NCBI RefSeq assembly: GCF_023653455.1
Contig: NZ_JAKEDR010000186.1
Span: forward strand, 1 to 6,310
Source: Paraclostridium ghonii
GTDB lineage: Bacteria; Bacillota; Clostridia; Peptostreptococcales; Peptostreptococcaceae
DNA length: 6,310 bases
Reading direction: 5' to 3'
A program made the position numbers and the translations under genes. Positions 1 through 6,049 of the stretch are shown piece after piece (within the stretch, counting starts at the first letter, position 1; the number at the start of each line of letters is the position of its first letter). The notes below the pieces were generated by a model. It was not told where the DNA came from. It saw only the letters and a list, made by a program, of their open reading frames with translations, and made no database searches.

Positions 1-90
1 ATCTAATATAAATATTATTTTTCCAAACTTATTGTTTCCTAAAAATATATATTGATACTAAAAAACCTTCAATTAAAACTATTCTTAATA

Positions 91-567
91 TTACTTATTT
101 ATTTGTTTATCTATTATATCATCAACTATAACAGCTAAAGTTAAAACGAATGCCTCATCCTCAAAATCAATATCTACATTATAGCTATCCGTAAAAGGAA
201 AAACTTCTTTATATATTTTAGCTATTTTTTTATTATCTTTGTATATATCATAGTTATAATCTAATATATCTCCTTTTACATATAAATCTCCATATTTGCT
301 TTCTATTTTTACACTTTTCTTCCTAAATGCAGGTTTTTTGTTAACTTCTGCTACAATTTCACTACTTTCTTTTACTTCATATTTAGCTAGCAACGATATT
401 ACAGTTTCTTTAACAGAGTATAATACCTTATCATCTTTAATAAGATCAAATTGAAGACCAAATGTAAATAACTTATTATCTATAAAAAAAATTTCTTTAT
501 TTTCTTCATTTTGTATCCAAAAGTCTTCTTTAGTTTTAAATAGTTTTGATTTCATGTAATATTTCAT
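91..567 (-). CDS. LURP-one-related (YxjI-like) family protein
   Basis: A 158-residue protein without signal peptide or membrane segments, so probably cytoplasmic. The layout fits the LURP-one-related/YxjI family (tubby-like C2 beta-barrel fold). An N-terminal strand region carries FWIQNEENKEIFFIDNK (16-32), followed by FTFGLQFDLIKD (34-45). A central stretch has the LLAKYEV element (59-65), then KYGDLYVKGDILDYNYDIY (91-109), and the end is a hydrophobic FVLTLAVIVDDIID (140-153). The length is normal for the family. The start at 567 is preferred because AAGGGA lies 7 bases upstream; the next ATG (555) has no ribosome binding site. The gene follows the terminator of the exporter gene and has its own weak promoter, so it is probably transcribed alone. 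The function of bacterial members is not established; a scaffold or lipid-related role would be a guess from the fold. Confidence 0.85.
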   Translation of the reverse strand: MKYYMKSKLFKTKEDFWIQNEENKEIFFIDNKLFTFGLQFDLIKDDKVLYSVKETVISLLAKYEVKESSEIVAEVNKKPAFRKKSVKIESKYGDLYVKGDILDYNYDIYKDNKKIAKIYKEVFPFTDSYNVDIDFEDEAFVLTLAVIVDDIIDKQINK

Positions 568-607
568 TTTTATTTCCCTTCACTTCTAATATTTACATAT
601 ATTATTT

Positions 608-636
608 ATTATATAGTTTAGTTATATTCATCTTAA
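608..636 (-). promoter_or_regulatory. Candidate sigma-A promoter of the YxjI-like gene
   Basis: On the minus strand TTAAGA (636-631) and TATAAT (613-608) are separated by exactly 17 bases. The -10 is perfect and the -35 matches 4 of 6 positions. It lies between the upstream terminator and the gene start at 567, where a promoter is expected. Such AT-rich DNA gives many chance -10 boxes, so confidence is moderate. Confidence 0.4.
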
Positions 637-652
637 AATTATTTAATTATAC

Positions 653-695
653 AAAAAAAGCTATCGTACTATTTTTAGTTCGACAGCATTTTTTT
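653..695 (-). terminator. Rho-independent terminator after the TSUP exporter gene
   Basis: Read on the minus strand, GCTGTCG (687-681) pairs with CGATAGC (666-660), including one G-U wobble. An A-A mismatch follows, then ACTA pairs with TAGT around an AAAA loop. Seven T residues follow directly (659-653). The hairpin begins about 30 bases after the exporter stop codon. A matching T run on the plus strand (689-695) could make it work both ways, but there the wobble becomes an A-C mismatch and no plus-strand gene needs it. Confidence 0.85.
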
Positions 696-718
696 ATATT
701 TCAATTATATAATTAAAT

Positions 719-1594
719 TTACTCTGCTTTTTTAGGTTTAAATGCCTTTCTTAGCATTGTTATAGAAGTGTAAGCTATAACTACTATAACTACCCATTTT
801 AACATATCAATAGGCATACTCTTAACTATAAATGCAGCTATGAATACTCCTACAACTCCTCCCACTGTTATAAAGAAAGAAGTCTTCTTTGCATACGCAT
901 CTTCTTTTATAAACTTAGTACTTGCAATTGGCATTAACATTGCACAAGATCCCATCATTATAGGGAATGCAACATCTGGAGACATCCCCAAGAAATAAAC
1001 CATAGCCATACATGGAGAATATAACCCTACTCCGGCAGTCATTAATGCACCTAATATAAAATTACCTATTATTCCTATAACTAATTTTGTTCCACTCAAT
1101 CCTGTAGCAGTTCCTCCTCCAGGCATTAACTTTAATTGAGACAATAACATTAAAATTGCAGTTATTGCTAACGCTATCCCCATTATAATTTGTATTTTAC
1201 GCTCATCCATTTTAGATATAACTCCAGCCCCAAGATACGATCCTATTACAGCTGCTGCTATTAAAGATACTAAAGTAACAGGATCTACCTTTATAACCGT
1301 AGTGAATATAAAAGCTTCTAAAACAACTGGTATAGTGTGACTTGCGTTTAATGTCCCAGGTATTAATCTATCTGATATATTCATCTTTAAAGCATTAAAC
1401 ATTGCAACTGTAGGTGCAAAAGACCCTATTCCAAGAGTATCAAAAAAATCTGTTACAAAACCTGTTGCTAATGCTTTACTTGTAGATACATCTTCAAAAT
1501 TATTTTCTGACTTTGCTTTTGCTATGTCTTTAAAATAGAAAAAACTAAAGAAAGCCGTAAATGCACCTAGTAAAACCCTTATTAAATTAATCAT
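719..1594 (-). CDS. TauE/SafE (TSUP, DUF81) family membrane transporter
   Basis: A 291-residue integral membrane protein with roughly eight to nine hydrophobic segments, near 3-22, 42-66, 84-101, 106-126, 136-151, 171-200, 207-222, 239-256 and 264-281. The two-repeat layout of the TSUP family is visible: GFVTDFFDTLGIGS (45-58) opens the first half, and a glycine-rich GNFILGALMTAGVGLYSP (177-194) opens the second. A GSYLGAG motif follows at 118-124. Family members move sulfur- or carbon-containing organic anions such as sulfite or sulfoacetate; the substrate here cannot be read from sequence. The start at 1594 has AGGAGG 7 bases upstream. The gene is flanked by a 414-base regulatory gap and its own terminator, so it is probably monocistronic. 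A sigma-54 promoter at 1692-1707 points to control by an enhancer-binding protein, suggesting a role in catabolism or export of a specific metabolite. Confidence 0.9.
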   Translation of the reverse strand: MINLIRVLLGAFTAFFSFFYFKDIAKAKSENNFEDVSTSKALATGFVTDFFDTLGIGSFAPTVAMFNALKMNISDRLIPGTLNASHTIPVVLEAFIFTTVIKVDPVTLVSLIAAAVIGSYLGAGVISKMDERKIQIIMGIALAITAILMLLSQLKLMPGGGTATGLSGTKLVIGIIGNFILGALMTAGVGLYSPCMAMVYFLGMSPDVAFPIMMGSCAMLMPIASTKFIKEDAYAKKTSFFITVGGVVGVFIAAFIVKSMPIDMLKWVVIVVIAYTSITMLRKAFKPKKAE

Positions 1595-1691
1595 AGTTAA
1601 TCCTCCTAATGTCTGCTTGTTTTTCTCCTAAGTAATTATCAATCGGCTAATTAAAACTTCACCCCCTGTAAAAGCCTTCTACCTTTTAAAA

Positions 1692-1707
1692 AGCAATTTC
1701 CATGCCA
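1692..1707 (-). promoter_or_regulatory. Sigma-54 (-24/-12) promoter of the TSUP gene
   Basis: The minus strand reads TGGCATGGAAATTGCT from 1707 to 1692. It matches the sigma-54 consensus TGGCACG-N4-TTGCW at every position but one (T for C in the -24 element). The GG (1706-1705) and GC (1694-1693) are separated by 10 bases, the required spacing. With the C of GC at -12, transcription would start near 1681, leaving an 87-base leader before the ATG at 1594. The element is one of the few G/C-containing stretches in this gap, which makes chance less likely. Confidence 0.82.
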
Positions 1708-1837
1708 TTTGTTCATTTATTAACAATAATTTCTTAATCATTTAAATTTTTTAAATATTTAGGATATTTAAATATATTTATATTTTATACTTATTATTCC
1801 TAAAATATTGTATAAATTATTCTAAGTAAATTATAAA

Positions 1838-1851
1838 GTCAATAAATAGAC
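1838..1851 (-). promoter_or_regulatory. Candidate enhancer-binding-protein site (copy 1)
   Basis: The minus strand reads GTCTATTTATTGAC, an imperfect dyad with GTC and GAC ends around 8 bases. It shares GTCT-N4-ATTGAC with two copies farther upstream. Its centre is about 164 bases upstream of the predicted sigma-54 start, a typical distance for an activator that works by DNA looping. The binding protein is unknown. Confidence 0.5.
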
Positions 1852-1927
1852 GTTTTTTATATGATTTTTTTTTAAAATATCCTTATCAATAGCTATTTTA
1901 CTTGTTTTTTAGATTATTTTTTTACAG

Positions 1928-1961
1928 TGTCAATTTTCAGACTATTGTCAATTTTAAGACA
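1928..1961 (-). promoter_or_regulatory. Tandem pair of candidate enhancer-binding-protein sites (copies 2 and 3)
   Basis: The minus strand carries GTCTTAAAATTGAC (1960-1947), then AATA, then GTCTGAAAATTGAC (1942-1929). The two differ at one base in 14 and lie 18 bases apart in the same orientation. Copy 3 (1946-1961) also fits TGT-N10-ACA, the form of NifA-type upstream activator sites. Their centres are about 273 and 255 bases upstream of the predicted sigma-54 start. An insertion-sequence end with repeated terminal motifs is an alternative reading. Confidence 0.5.
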
Positions 1962-2008
1962 CCATTTCAACTCAAATAAATAGCTCCTTTAATAGCTTTA
2001 ATGTTGCA

Positions 2009-2971
2009 TTAATATAAGTGACATGCAACAAAATGATTTGGTGATATTTCCTTAAGAGCTGGAGATATTTCTCCACAAATTGCTTTTGCATAACTACATC
2101 TTGATTTAAAGCAACATCCACTTAGCGTTTTTATTTGACTAGATGGTTCTCCTTCTAATATTATTCTTTTTCTATTTTTTTCAATATATGGATCTGGAAT
2201 AGGTATTGATGAAATTAATACATTTGTATAAGGGTGTGCAGGATTATTGTATAATTCTTCTGAAGTTGTAATTTCAACTAGGTTTCCTAAATACATTACA
2301 GCTACTCTATCTGATATATATTTTACAATAGATAGATCATGTGCTATGAATAAATAAGTTAACTTTTTATCTTTTTGCAAATCCGTAAGAAGATTTACTA
2401 TTTGTGCTTGTATCGAAACATCTAATGCTGAAATAGGCTCATCACAAACTAAAAACTCAGGGTTTACTGCTAATGCTCTAGCAATTACAATTCTTTGTCT
2501 CTCCCCCCCTGAAAATTCATGTGCATATCTATTTAAATACGACTTATTTAACCCTACCATTTGTAACAATTCCTCTACTATTTCTTTTTCCTCAAACTTG
2601 TTAGTAGCTAGTTTATGTATTCGTATCCCTTCTGAAACAATATCTATTACTTTTAGTTTAGGATTTAAAGAAGTATATGGATTTTGAAAAATCATTTGAA
2701 CATCTTTTGTAAACTGTTTTTTATCTCTTCCTTTTAGCTTATGTACATCTTTTCCTTTGTATAAAACTTGCCCTTGTGTTTTATCATATAAAGATATACA
2801 AGTTCTTCCACAAGTAGTTTTTCCGCACCCAGATTCTCCTACTAGTCCTAATGTCTCCCCTCTTTTTATATTAAAAGAAACATCATCTACAGCCTTTAAA
2901 ATTCTTCCATTTCCTATATCAAAATACTTTTTTAAATTCTTTACTTCAATTATGCTATTTTGATTATTCAT
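2009..2971 (-). CDS. oppF: Peptide ABC importer ATPase, OppF/DppF type
   Basis: A 320-residue cytoplasmic ATPase that drives import through the OppB-OppC channel together with OppD. All nucleotide-binding motifs are present: Walker A GESGCGKT (45-52), Q-loop Q96 in MIFQNPYTSLNP, signature FSGGERQR (153-160), Walker B FLVCDEP (173-179) and switch histidine H211. The C-terminal oligopeptide/dipeptide extension follows from HPYT (246-249) and carries four cysteines, C286, C292, C299 and C317, spaced C-x5-C-x6-C-x17-C. The MIFQNPYTSLNP and FSGGERQR forms are characteristic of OppF rather than OppD. It is the last gene of the operon, 8 bases after oppD. Its best ribosome binding site lies 16 bases before the ATG, unusually far, so the start may be translationally coupled or lie a few codons upstream. 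Opp, App and Dpp types cannot be told apart here. Confidence 0.95.
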   Translation of the reverse strand: MNNQNSIIEVKNLKKYFDIGNGRILKAVDDVSFNIKRGETLGLVGESGCGKTTCGRTCISLYDKTQGQVLYKGKDVHKLKGRDKKQFTKDVQMIFQNPYTSLNPKLKVIDIVSEGIRIHKLATNKFEEKEIVEELLQMVGLNKSYLNRYAHEFSGGERQRIVIARALAVNPEFLVCDEPISALDVSIQAQIVNLLTDLQKDKKLTYLFIAHDLSIVKYISDRVAVMYLGNLVEITTSEELYNNPAHPYTNVLISSIPIPDPYIEKNRKRIILEGEPSSQIKTLSGCCFKSRCSYAKAICGEISPALKEISPNHFVACHLY

Positions 2972-2979
2972 ATGTTTAA

Positions 2980-3999
2980 TTATAATTCACCTCCTGTTTT
3001 AAAAGGCACATCATCTTTGCAAGATTTAGAGTGATGTAACCAACATGCTGCCTTTTGATAATTATCAAATTTATATAAAGGAGGTTTTCTTTCTTTACAA
3101 ATATTCATACAAAATTTACATCTTGATGCAAATTTGCAACCCCTTAGTTCCTTGTTTATATTAGGAGGTGCTCCATCAATACTTATTAATCTTTGTTTGT
3201 TTTTTAAATCTAATCTAGGAATAGAGTTAAGTAAACCCCAAGTGTATGGATGCTTATAATTATAAAATATATCTATACAAGACCCAGACTCAACTATCTC
3301 TCCACAATACATAACCAATATTCGATCTGCTATATCTGCAACAATACCTAAATCATGAGTAATTATTATTACAGAAGTATTAAATTCTTTTTGAACTCTT
3401 TTTATTAGTCTAATAATTTGAGCTTGTATAGTCACATCTAATGCAGTTGTAGGTTCATCTGCTATTAATAGTTTAGGTCTACATGCTAGCCCTATAGCTA
3501 TCATAACTCTTTGACTCATACCTCCAGACAATTCGTGTGGATATTGATTTATACGTTTTTCTGGGTTTGGGATACCTACCACTTTAAGCATATTTATAGC
3601 TTCATCCATAGCTTGGTCTTTTTTCATGCCACTATGTAAAATTAAAGCTTCTGAAATTTGGTTACCTACTGTTATGGTTGGATTTAAAGATACTAATGCA
3701 TCTTGAAATATTATTGAACATTCTCCACCTCTATATTTTCTCCATTCTTTTTCATCAAAGTCCAATATATTCTTCCCGTTGTAAATTATTTTGCTATCTT
3801 TTCCTATAGCTCCATTTGTAGGTTCTACAAGTCCCATTATTGCTTTTGCAGTTACTGATTTTCCACATCCAGATTCACCTACAATAGCTAATGTTTCACC
3901 TTTATTTAAATAAAAATCTATCCCTCTAACTGGCATTATCTCGCCTTCGCATACCTTGTATAAAACTTGGAGATTTTCAACTTCTAAAAGTTTATTCAT
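2980..3999 (-). CDS. oppD: Peptide ABC importer ATPase, OppD/DppD type
   Basis: A 339-residue cytoplasmic ATPase, partner of OppF. Motifs in order: Walker A GESGCGKS (41-48), Q-loop Q99 in IIFQDALVSLNP, signature LSGGMSQR (157-164), Walker B LLIADEP (177-183), D-loop ALD (186-188) and switch histidine H215. The IFQD and LSGGMSQR forms are typical of OppD. The C-terminal extension contains HPYTWGLLNSIPRLD (250-264) and cysteines C288, C294, C301 and C319 in the same C-x5-C-x6-C-x17-C spacing as OppF, plus an extra C297. Such cysteines hold a [4Fe-4S] cluster in characterised DppD/OppD proteins; that it forms here is inferred. The start at 3999 has AAGGAG 7 bases upstream. It follows oppC by 21 bases, and its last codons carry the oppF ribosome binding site. 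No residue essential for ATP hydrolysis is missing. Confidence 0.95.
   Translation of the reverse strand: MNKLLEVENLQVLYKVCEGEIMPVRGIDFYLNKGETLAIVGESGCGKSVTAKAIMGLVEPTNGAIGKDSKIIYNGKNILDFDEKEWRKYRGGECSIIFQDALVSLNPTITVGNQISEALILHSGMKKDQAMDEAINMLKVVGIPNPEKRINQYPHELSGGMSQRVMIAIGLACRPKLLIADEPTTALDVTIQAQIIRLIKRVQKEFNTSVIIITHDLGIVADIADRILVMYCGEIVESGSCIDIFYNYKHPYTWGLLNSIPRLDLKNKQRLISIDGAPPNINKELRGCKFASRCKFCMNICKERKPPLYKFDNYQKAACWLHHSKSCKDDVPFKTGGEL
2990..2995 (-). promoter_or_regulatory. oppF ribosome binding site at unusual spacing
   Basis: AGGAGG (2995-2990) lies inside the last codons of oppD and 18 bases before the oppF ATG at 2971; counted as AGGAGGTG the gap is 16. No ATG, GTG or TTG in the oppF frame lies at normal distance. 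An in-frame ATT codon at 2980 sits 9 bases from AGGAGG; ATT is a rare start codon. Re-initiation by ribosomes ending oppD at 2980 is another explanation. Confidence 0.55.
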
Positions 4000-4020
4000 T
4001 TTACTACTCCTTATAAAGAT

Positions 4021-4971
4021 CTATTTTTTCCCTTTTGAATCTAGAACATCTCTTAAAAAATCTCCTAGTATATTAAAACTCATTACTGTGATAAGAATTA
4101 AAACACCTGGAAATAATGCTAAATATGGTAAATGTAGTGACAAGGATTGAGCACTTTGTAACATACTTCCCCATGATGACTTAGGCAATTGCACTCCAAA
4201 TCCAAGATAACTTAAAGATGATTCAGTTAATATAGATCTAGCTATACTTATACTTGCTGATACAATTATAGATGGCACTAAATTAGGAATTATGTGCCTA
4301 ATTATTATATTAAAATGACTCGATCCAAGGCCCTTTGATACTAAAACAAAATCTCTTTCTTTCAAAGACATAGTTTCTGCTCTTACTATACGTGCAACCC
4401 CCATCCATGAAAAAATTCCAATTATAAAAATCATAGTACTTATTCCAGGTGTAATAAAAGCACTTATAATTACAATTAATAAAAAGCTTGGAATAGACAT
4501 AAAAATATCCACAAATCTCATCATAAGAGCATCAATTATACCTCCTATATAGCCACTTATAGTTCCATATAAAGTACCCACTATCATTGAAACTATCATA
4601 GAAAATATGCCCACTTGTAAAGAGACTCTTCCTCCATATAATGCCCTTGTAAAATAGTCTCTCCCAAAAGAATCTGTTCCAAATATATGTTCTTTACTAG
4701 GCTTTTGGAATTTATTTAATACATCTACAGCATCTGGATCCCATGGTGAAAGAGGCGCTAAAACTGATGCTAATATTATTACCCCTATTACTATCAAACT
4801 TAAAATTACAAGCTTATTAAATTTTATACTATTAAAAATACTATTAAATAAACTTTTATTCTCCTTGAATAACACTTCAGATTCTATAGCTTTTACCCTA
4901 CAAAATTCATTTTCACTAAAATCAATGTCCTCATTTTCAACTATATTTGAATCACTTACTATTTTACTCAT
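4021..4971 (-). CDS. oppC: Peptide ABC importer permease, OppC/DppC type
   Basis: A 316-residue inner permease subunit that pairs with OppB to form the transport channel. A charged cytoplasmic N-terminal stretch (1-50) precedes the first membrane helix (about 54-73), as in many OppC proteins. The family hallmark GTDSFGRD is at 98-105. Further hydrophobic segments lie near 119-142, 147-171, 173-193, 231-248 and 282-304. The EAA-type loop that contacts the ATPases spans about 207-233, with G214, G216 and P233. The LGFGVQLPKSSWGSML segment (256-271) is also typical. The ATG follows the oppB stop directly, with no base between and in the same frame. Its AGGAG is 12 bases away, somewhat long, so coupling to oppB is likely. 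No binding-protein gene lies between oppC and oppD, where some clostridial opp operons carry one. Confidence 0.95.
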   Translation of the reverse strand: MSKIVSDSNIVENEDIDFSENEFCRVKAIESEVLFKENKSLFNSIFNSIKFNKLVILSLIVIGVIILASVLAPLSPWDPDAVDVLNKFQKPSKEHIFGTDSFGRDYFTRALYGGRVSLQVGIFSMIVSMIVGTLYGTISGYIGGIIDALMMRFVDIFMSIPSFLLIVIISAFITPGISTMIFIIGIFSWMGVARIVRAETMSLKERDFVLVSKGLGSSHFNIIIRHIIPNLVPSIIVSASISIARSILTESSLSYLGFGVQLPKSSWGSMLQSAQSLSLHLPYLALFPGVLILITVMSFNILGDFLRDVLDSKGKK

Positions 4972-5928
4972 TTATAATTTCGACTCCTCTTTTATTCTAG
5001 GATCTGCAAAAATATATAATACATCAGCAATTAAATTACCTATAATAAGTACTATGCAAGCAAGCATAGTAAATCCCATAATCATTGGATAATCACGTGA
5101 ATTTATTGCATTCATACCTAAAGTTCCCATACCTGGCCATCCAAATACAGACTCAATTATAAAAGAACCTGTAACTAAATTTGATAAATTCATACCTACA
5201 ATTGTAATAATAGGTATCAAGCAATTTTTTAATATATGTTTAAATAAAATCCTATACTCACTCGCACCTTTTGCTCTTGCTGTAACTACATACTCTTCTT
5301 CTAGTTGATTTATAGCATTTATCCTTATATATCTAGTAAAAACAGCTATATTACCAATACTTAATACAATAACAGGCATTATAAAATGTTTTATCAAATC
5401 TAAGCTTGAATCTACTCCTAAGCTACGCATACCTGAACTAGGCAACATACCTAATTCAAGAGAAAACAGTGATATAAGCATTATCCCAAGCCAAAACCCA
5501 GGTATAGAAATCCCTATATAAGATATGATACTTATAAACTTATCAATAAACTTATTTTTATTTAATCCTGAAATTAATCCTAAAGGAATGGATACACATA
5601 AAGATAATATTAATGAAATTCCCATCAAAGAAATAGTTGGCAAAATTTTTTCAATGATTTGATCACTTACTGATCTATGATTTATTAAAGAGTTTCCTAA
5701 ATCACCCTTTAATATATTTTTTAACCACCCTATATATTGATCCAATACATTCCCATCTAATCCTAACTCAACTTTTAAATTTCTAATATCAACCTGACTC
5801 ATTTCTGGTTTTATATACATATTTACAGGATCTCCAGGTGATGCATATATTATCATAAATGAAAGTATGGACACTATAACAATAGTTGGCATTGCATATA
5901 TTATTTTTTTAAAAATGAATTTTACCAT
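4972..5928 (-). CDS. oppB: Peptide ABC importer permease, OppB/DppB type
   Basis: A 318-residue membrane permease and first gene of the operon. Helix 1 (about 11-29) is followed by the conserved PGDP (31-34) and a large external loop containing GDLGNSL (75-81). More hydrophobic segments lie near 98-121, 131-160, 180-198, 236-257 and 283-306. The EAA-type loop runs from about 216 (TARAKGAS) to P239. ESVFGWPGMG (259-268) and the closing DPR (309-311) are family signatures. The start at 5928 has GAGGAG 8 bases upstream. A sigma-A promoter lies about 50 bases upstream, so this is very likely the true first gene. Paralogues for dipeptides, oligopeptides, nickel and glutathione share this architecture, so the substrate is open; a peptide substrate is the default inference. 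Confidence 0.95.
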   Translation of the reverse strand: MVKFIFKKIIYAMPTIVIVSILSFMIIYASPGDPVNMYIKPEMSQVDIRNLKVELGLDGNVLDQYIGWLKNILKGDLGNSLINHRSVSDQIIEKILPTISLMGISLILSLCVSIPLGLISGLNKNKFIDKFISIISYIGISIPGFWLGIMLISLFSLELGMLPSSGMRSLGVDSSLDLIKHFIMPVIVLSIGNIAVFTRYIRINAINQLEEEYVVTARAKGASEYRILFKHILKNCLIPIITIVGMNLSNLVTGSFIIESVFGWPGMGTLGMNAINSRDYPMIMGFTMLACIVLIIGNLIADVLYIFADPRIKEESKL

Positions 5929-5975
5929 TTAAACCACTCCTCATTTATAACATTTTTTTCCATATACCCAGTCAA

Positions 5976-6004
5976 ATTATAAGTTTTAAACTTAACTCAG
6001 TCAA
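5976..6004 (-). promoter_or_regulatory. Sigma-A promoter of the opp operon
   Basis: Minus-strand TTGACT (6004-5999) and TATAAT (5981-5976) are separated by exactly 17 bases, nearly the full sigma-A consensus. Transcription would start around 5969, giving a leader of about 40 bases before the oppB ATG. Its match to consensus suggests high basal strength, so any control is more likely by repression than by activation. Confidence 0.85.
5980..5994 (-). promoter_or_regulatory. 15-base palindrome inside the opp promoter (candidate operator)
   Basis: TAAGTTT and AAACTTA flank a single central base, a perfect 7-1-7 dyad lying within the spacer and overlapping the -10 box. A repressor bound here would block RNA polymerase. 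The dyad is made mostly of A and T, so chance is possible, and no regulator is encoded nearby. Confidence 0.4.
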
Positions 6005-6032
6005 TATATATTAATCAAACACATTCCTATAT

Positions 6033-6049
6033 AGAAATATTCTATTTCT
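6033..6049. repeat. 17-base inverted repeat upstream of the opp promoter
   Basis: AGAAATA (6033-6039) and TATTTCT (6043-6049) form a perfect 7-3-7 dyad around TTC. Its centre is about 72 bases upstream of the predicted opp start, suitable for an activator or an auxiliary operator. There is no T run, so it is not a terminator. Confidence 0.4.

Larger units (their letters stand above)
1595..2008. other. Gene-free regulatory gap between oppF and the TSUP gene
   Basis: No convincing ORF lies on either strand. The part nearest the exporter (1595-1681) would be an 87-base leader starting at the predicted sigma-54 start. It contains a second purine-rich GGGGGTG stretch near 1668-1674 that is not followed by a useful ORF. 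The middle is almost pure A/T, with a TTTAGGA/TCCTAAA inverted repeat at 1758-1764 and 1798-1804. The part nearest oppF holds three GTC-N8-GAC dyads. I see no strong terminator behind oppF: the only candidate, AGCT repeats around 1982-1997, lacks a T run. Confidence 0.7.

Noticed and set aside
1..90. Terminator or small gene after the YxjI-like gene
   Set aside because: I found no G/C-supported stem with a T run and no ORF with a ribosome binding site; the DNA is plain AT-rich sequence.
1595..1681. Riboswitch in the TSUP gene leader
   Set aside because: The 87-base leader shows only small A/T hairpins and a GGGGGTG stretch, with no known aptamer core and no terminator-antiterminator pair.
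1758..1804. TTTAGGA/TCCTAAA inverted repeat as the activator site
   Set aside because: The 33-base gap between arms and very AT-rich context make it weaker than the three GTC-N8-GAC copies; noted only as part of the gap.
1978..2000. AGCT-repeat hairpin as terminator of the opp operon
   Set aside because: The stem is only about four pairs, the repeats are largely direct (AATAGCT twice) and no T run follows on the minus strand.
2757..2963. 68-codon plus-strand ORF
   Set aside because: It lies wholly antisense within oppF, has no family resemblance and no ribosome binding site; a shadow of the real gene.
3956..4150. 64-codon plus-strand ORF across the oppC-oppD junction
   Set aside because: It is antisense to two well-supported genes, with no recognisable domain or translation signal.
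4865..5092. 75-codon plus-strand ORF across the oppB-oppC junction
   Set aside because: It is antisense to conserved permease sequence and shows no independent coding evidence.
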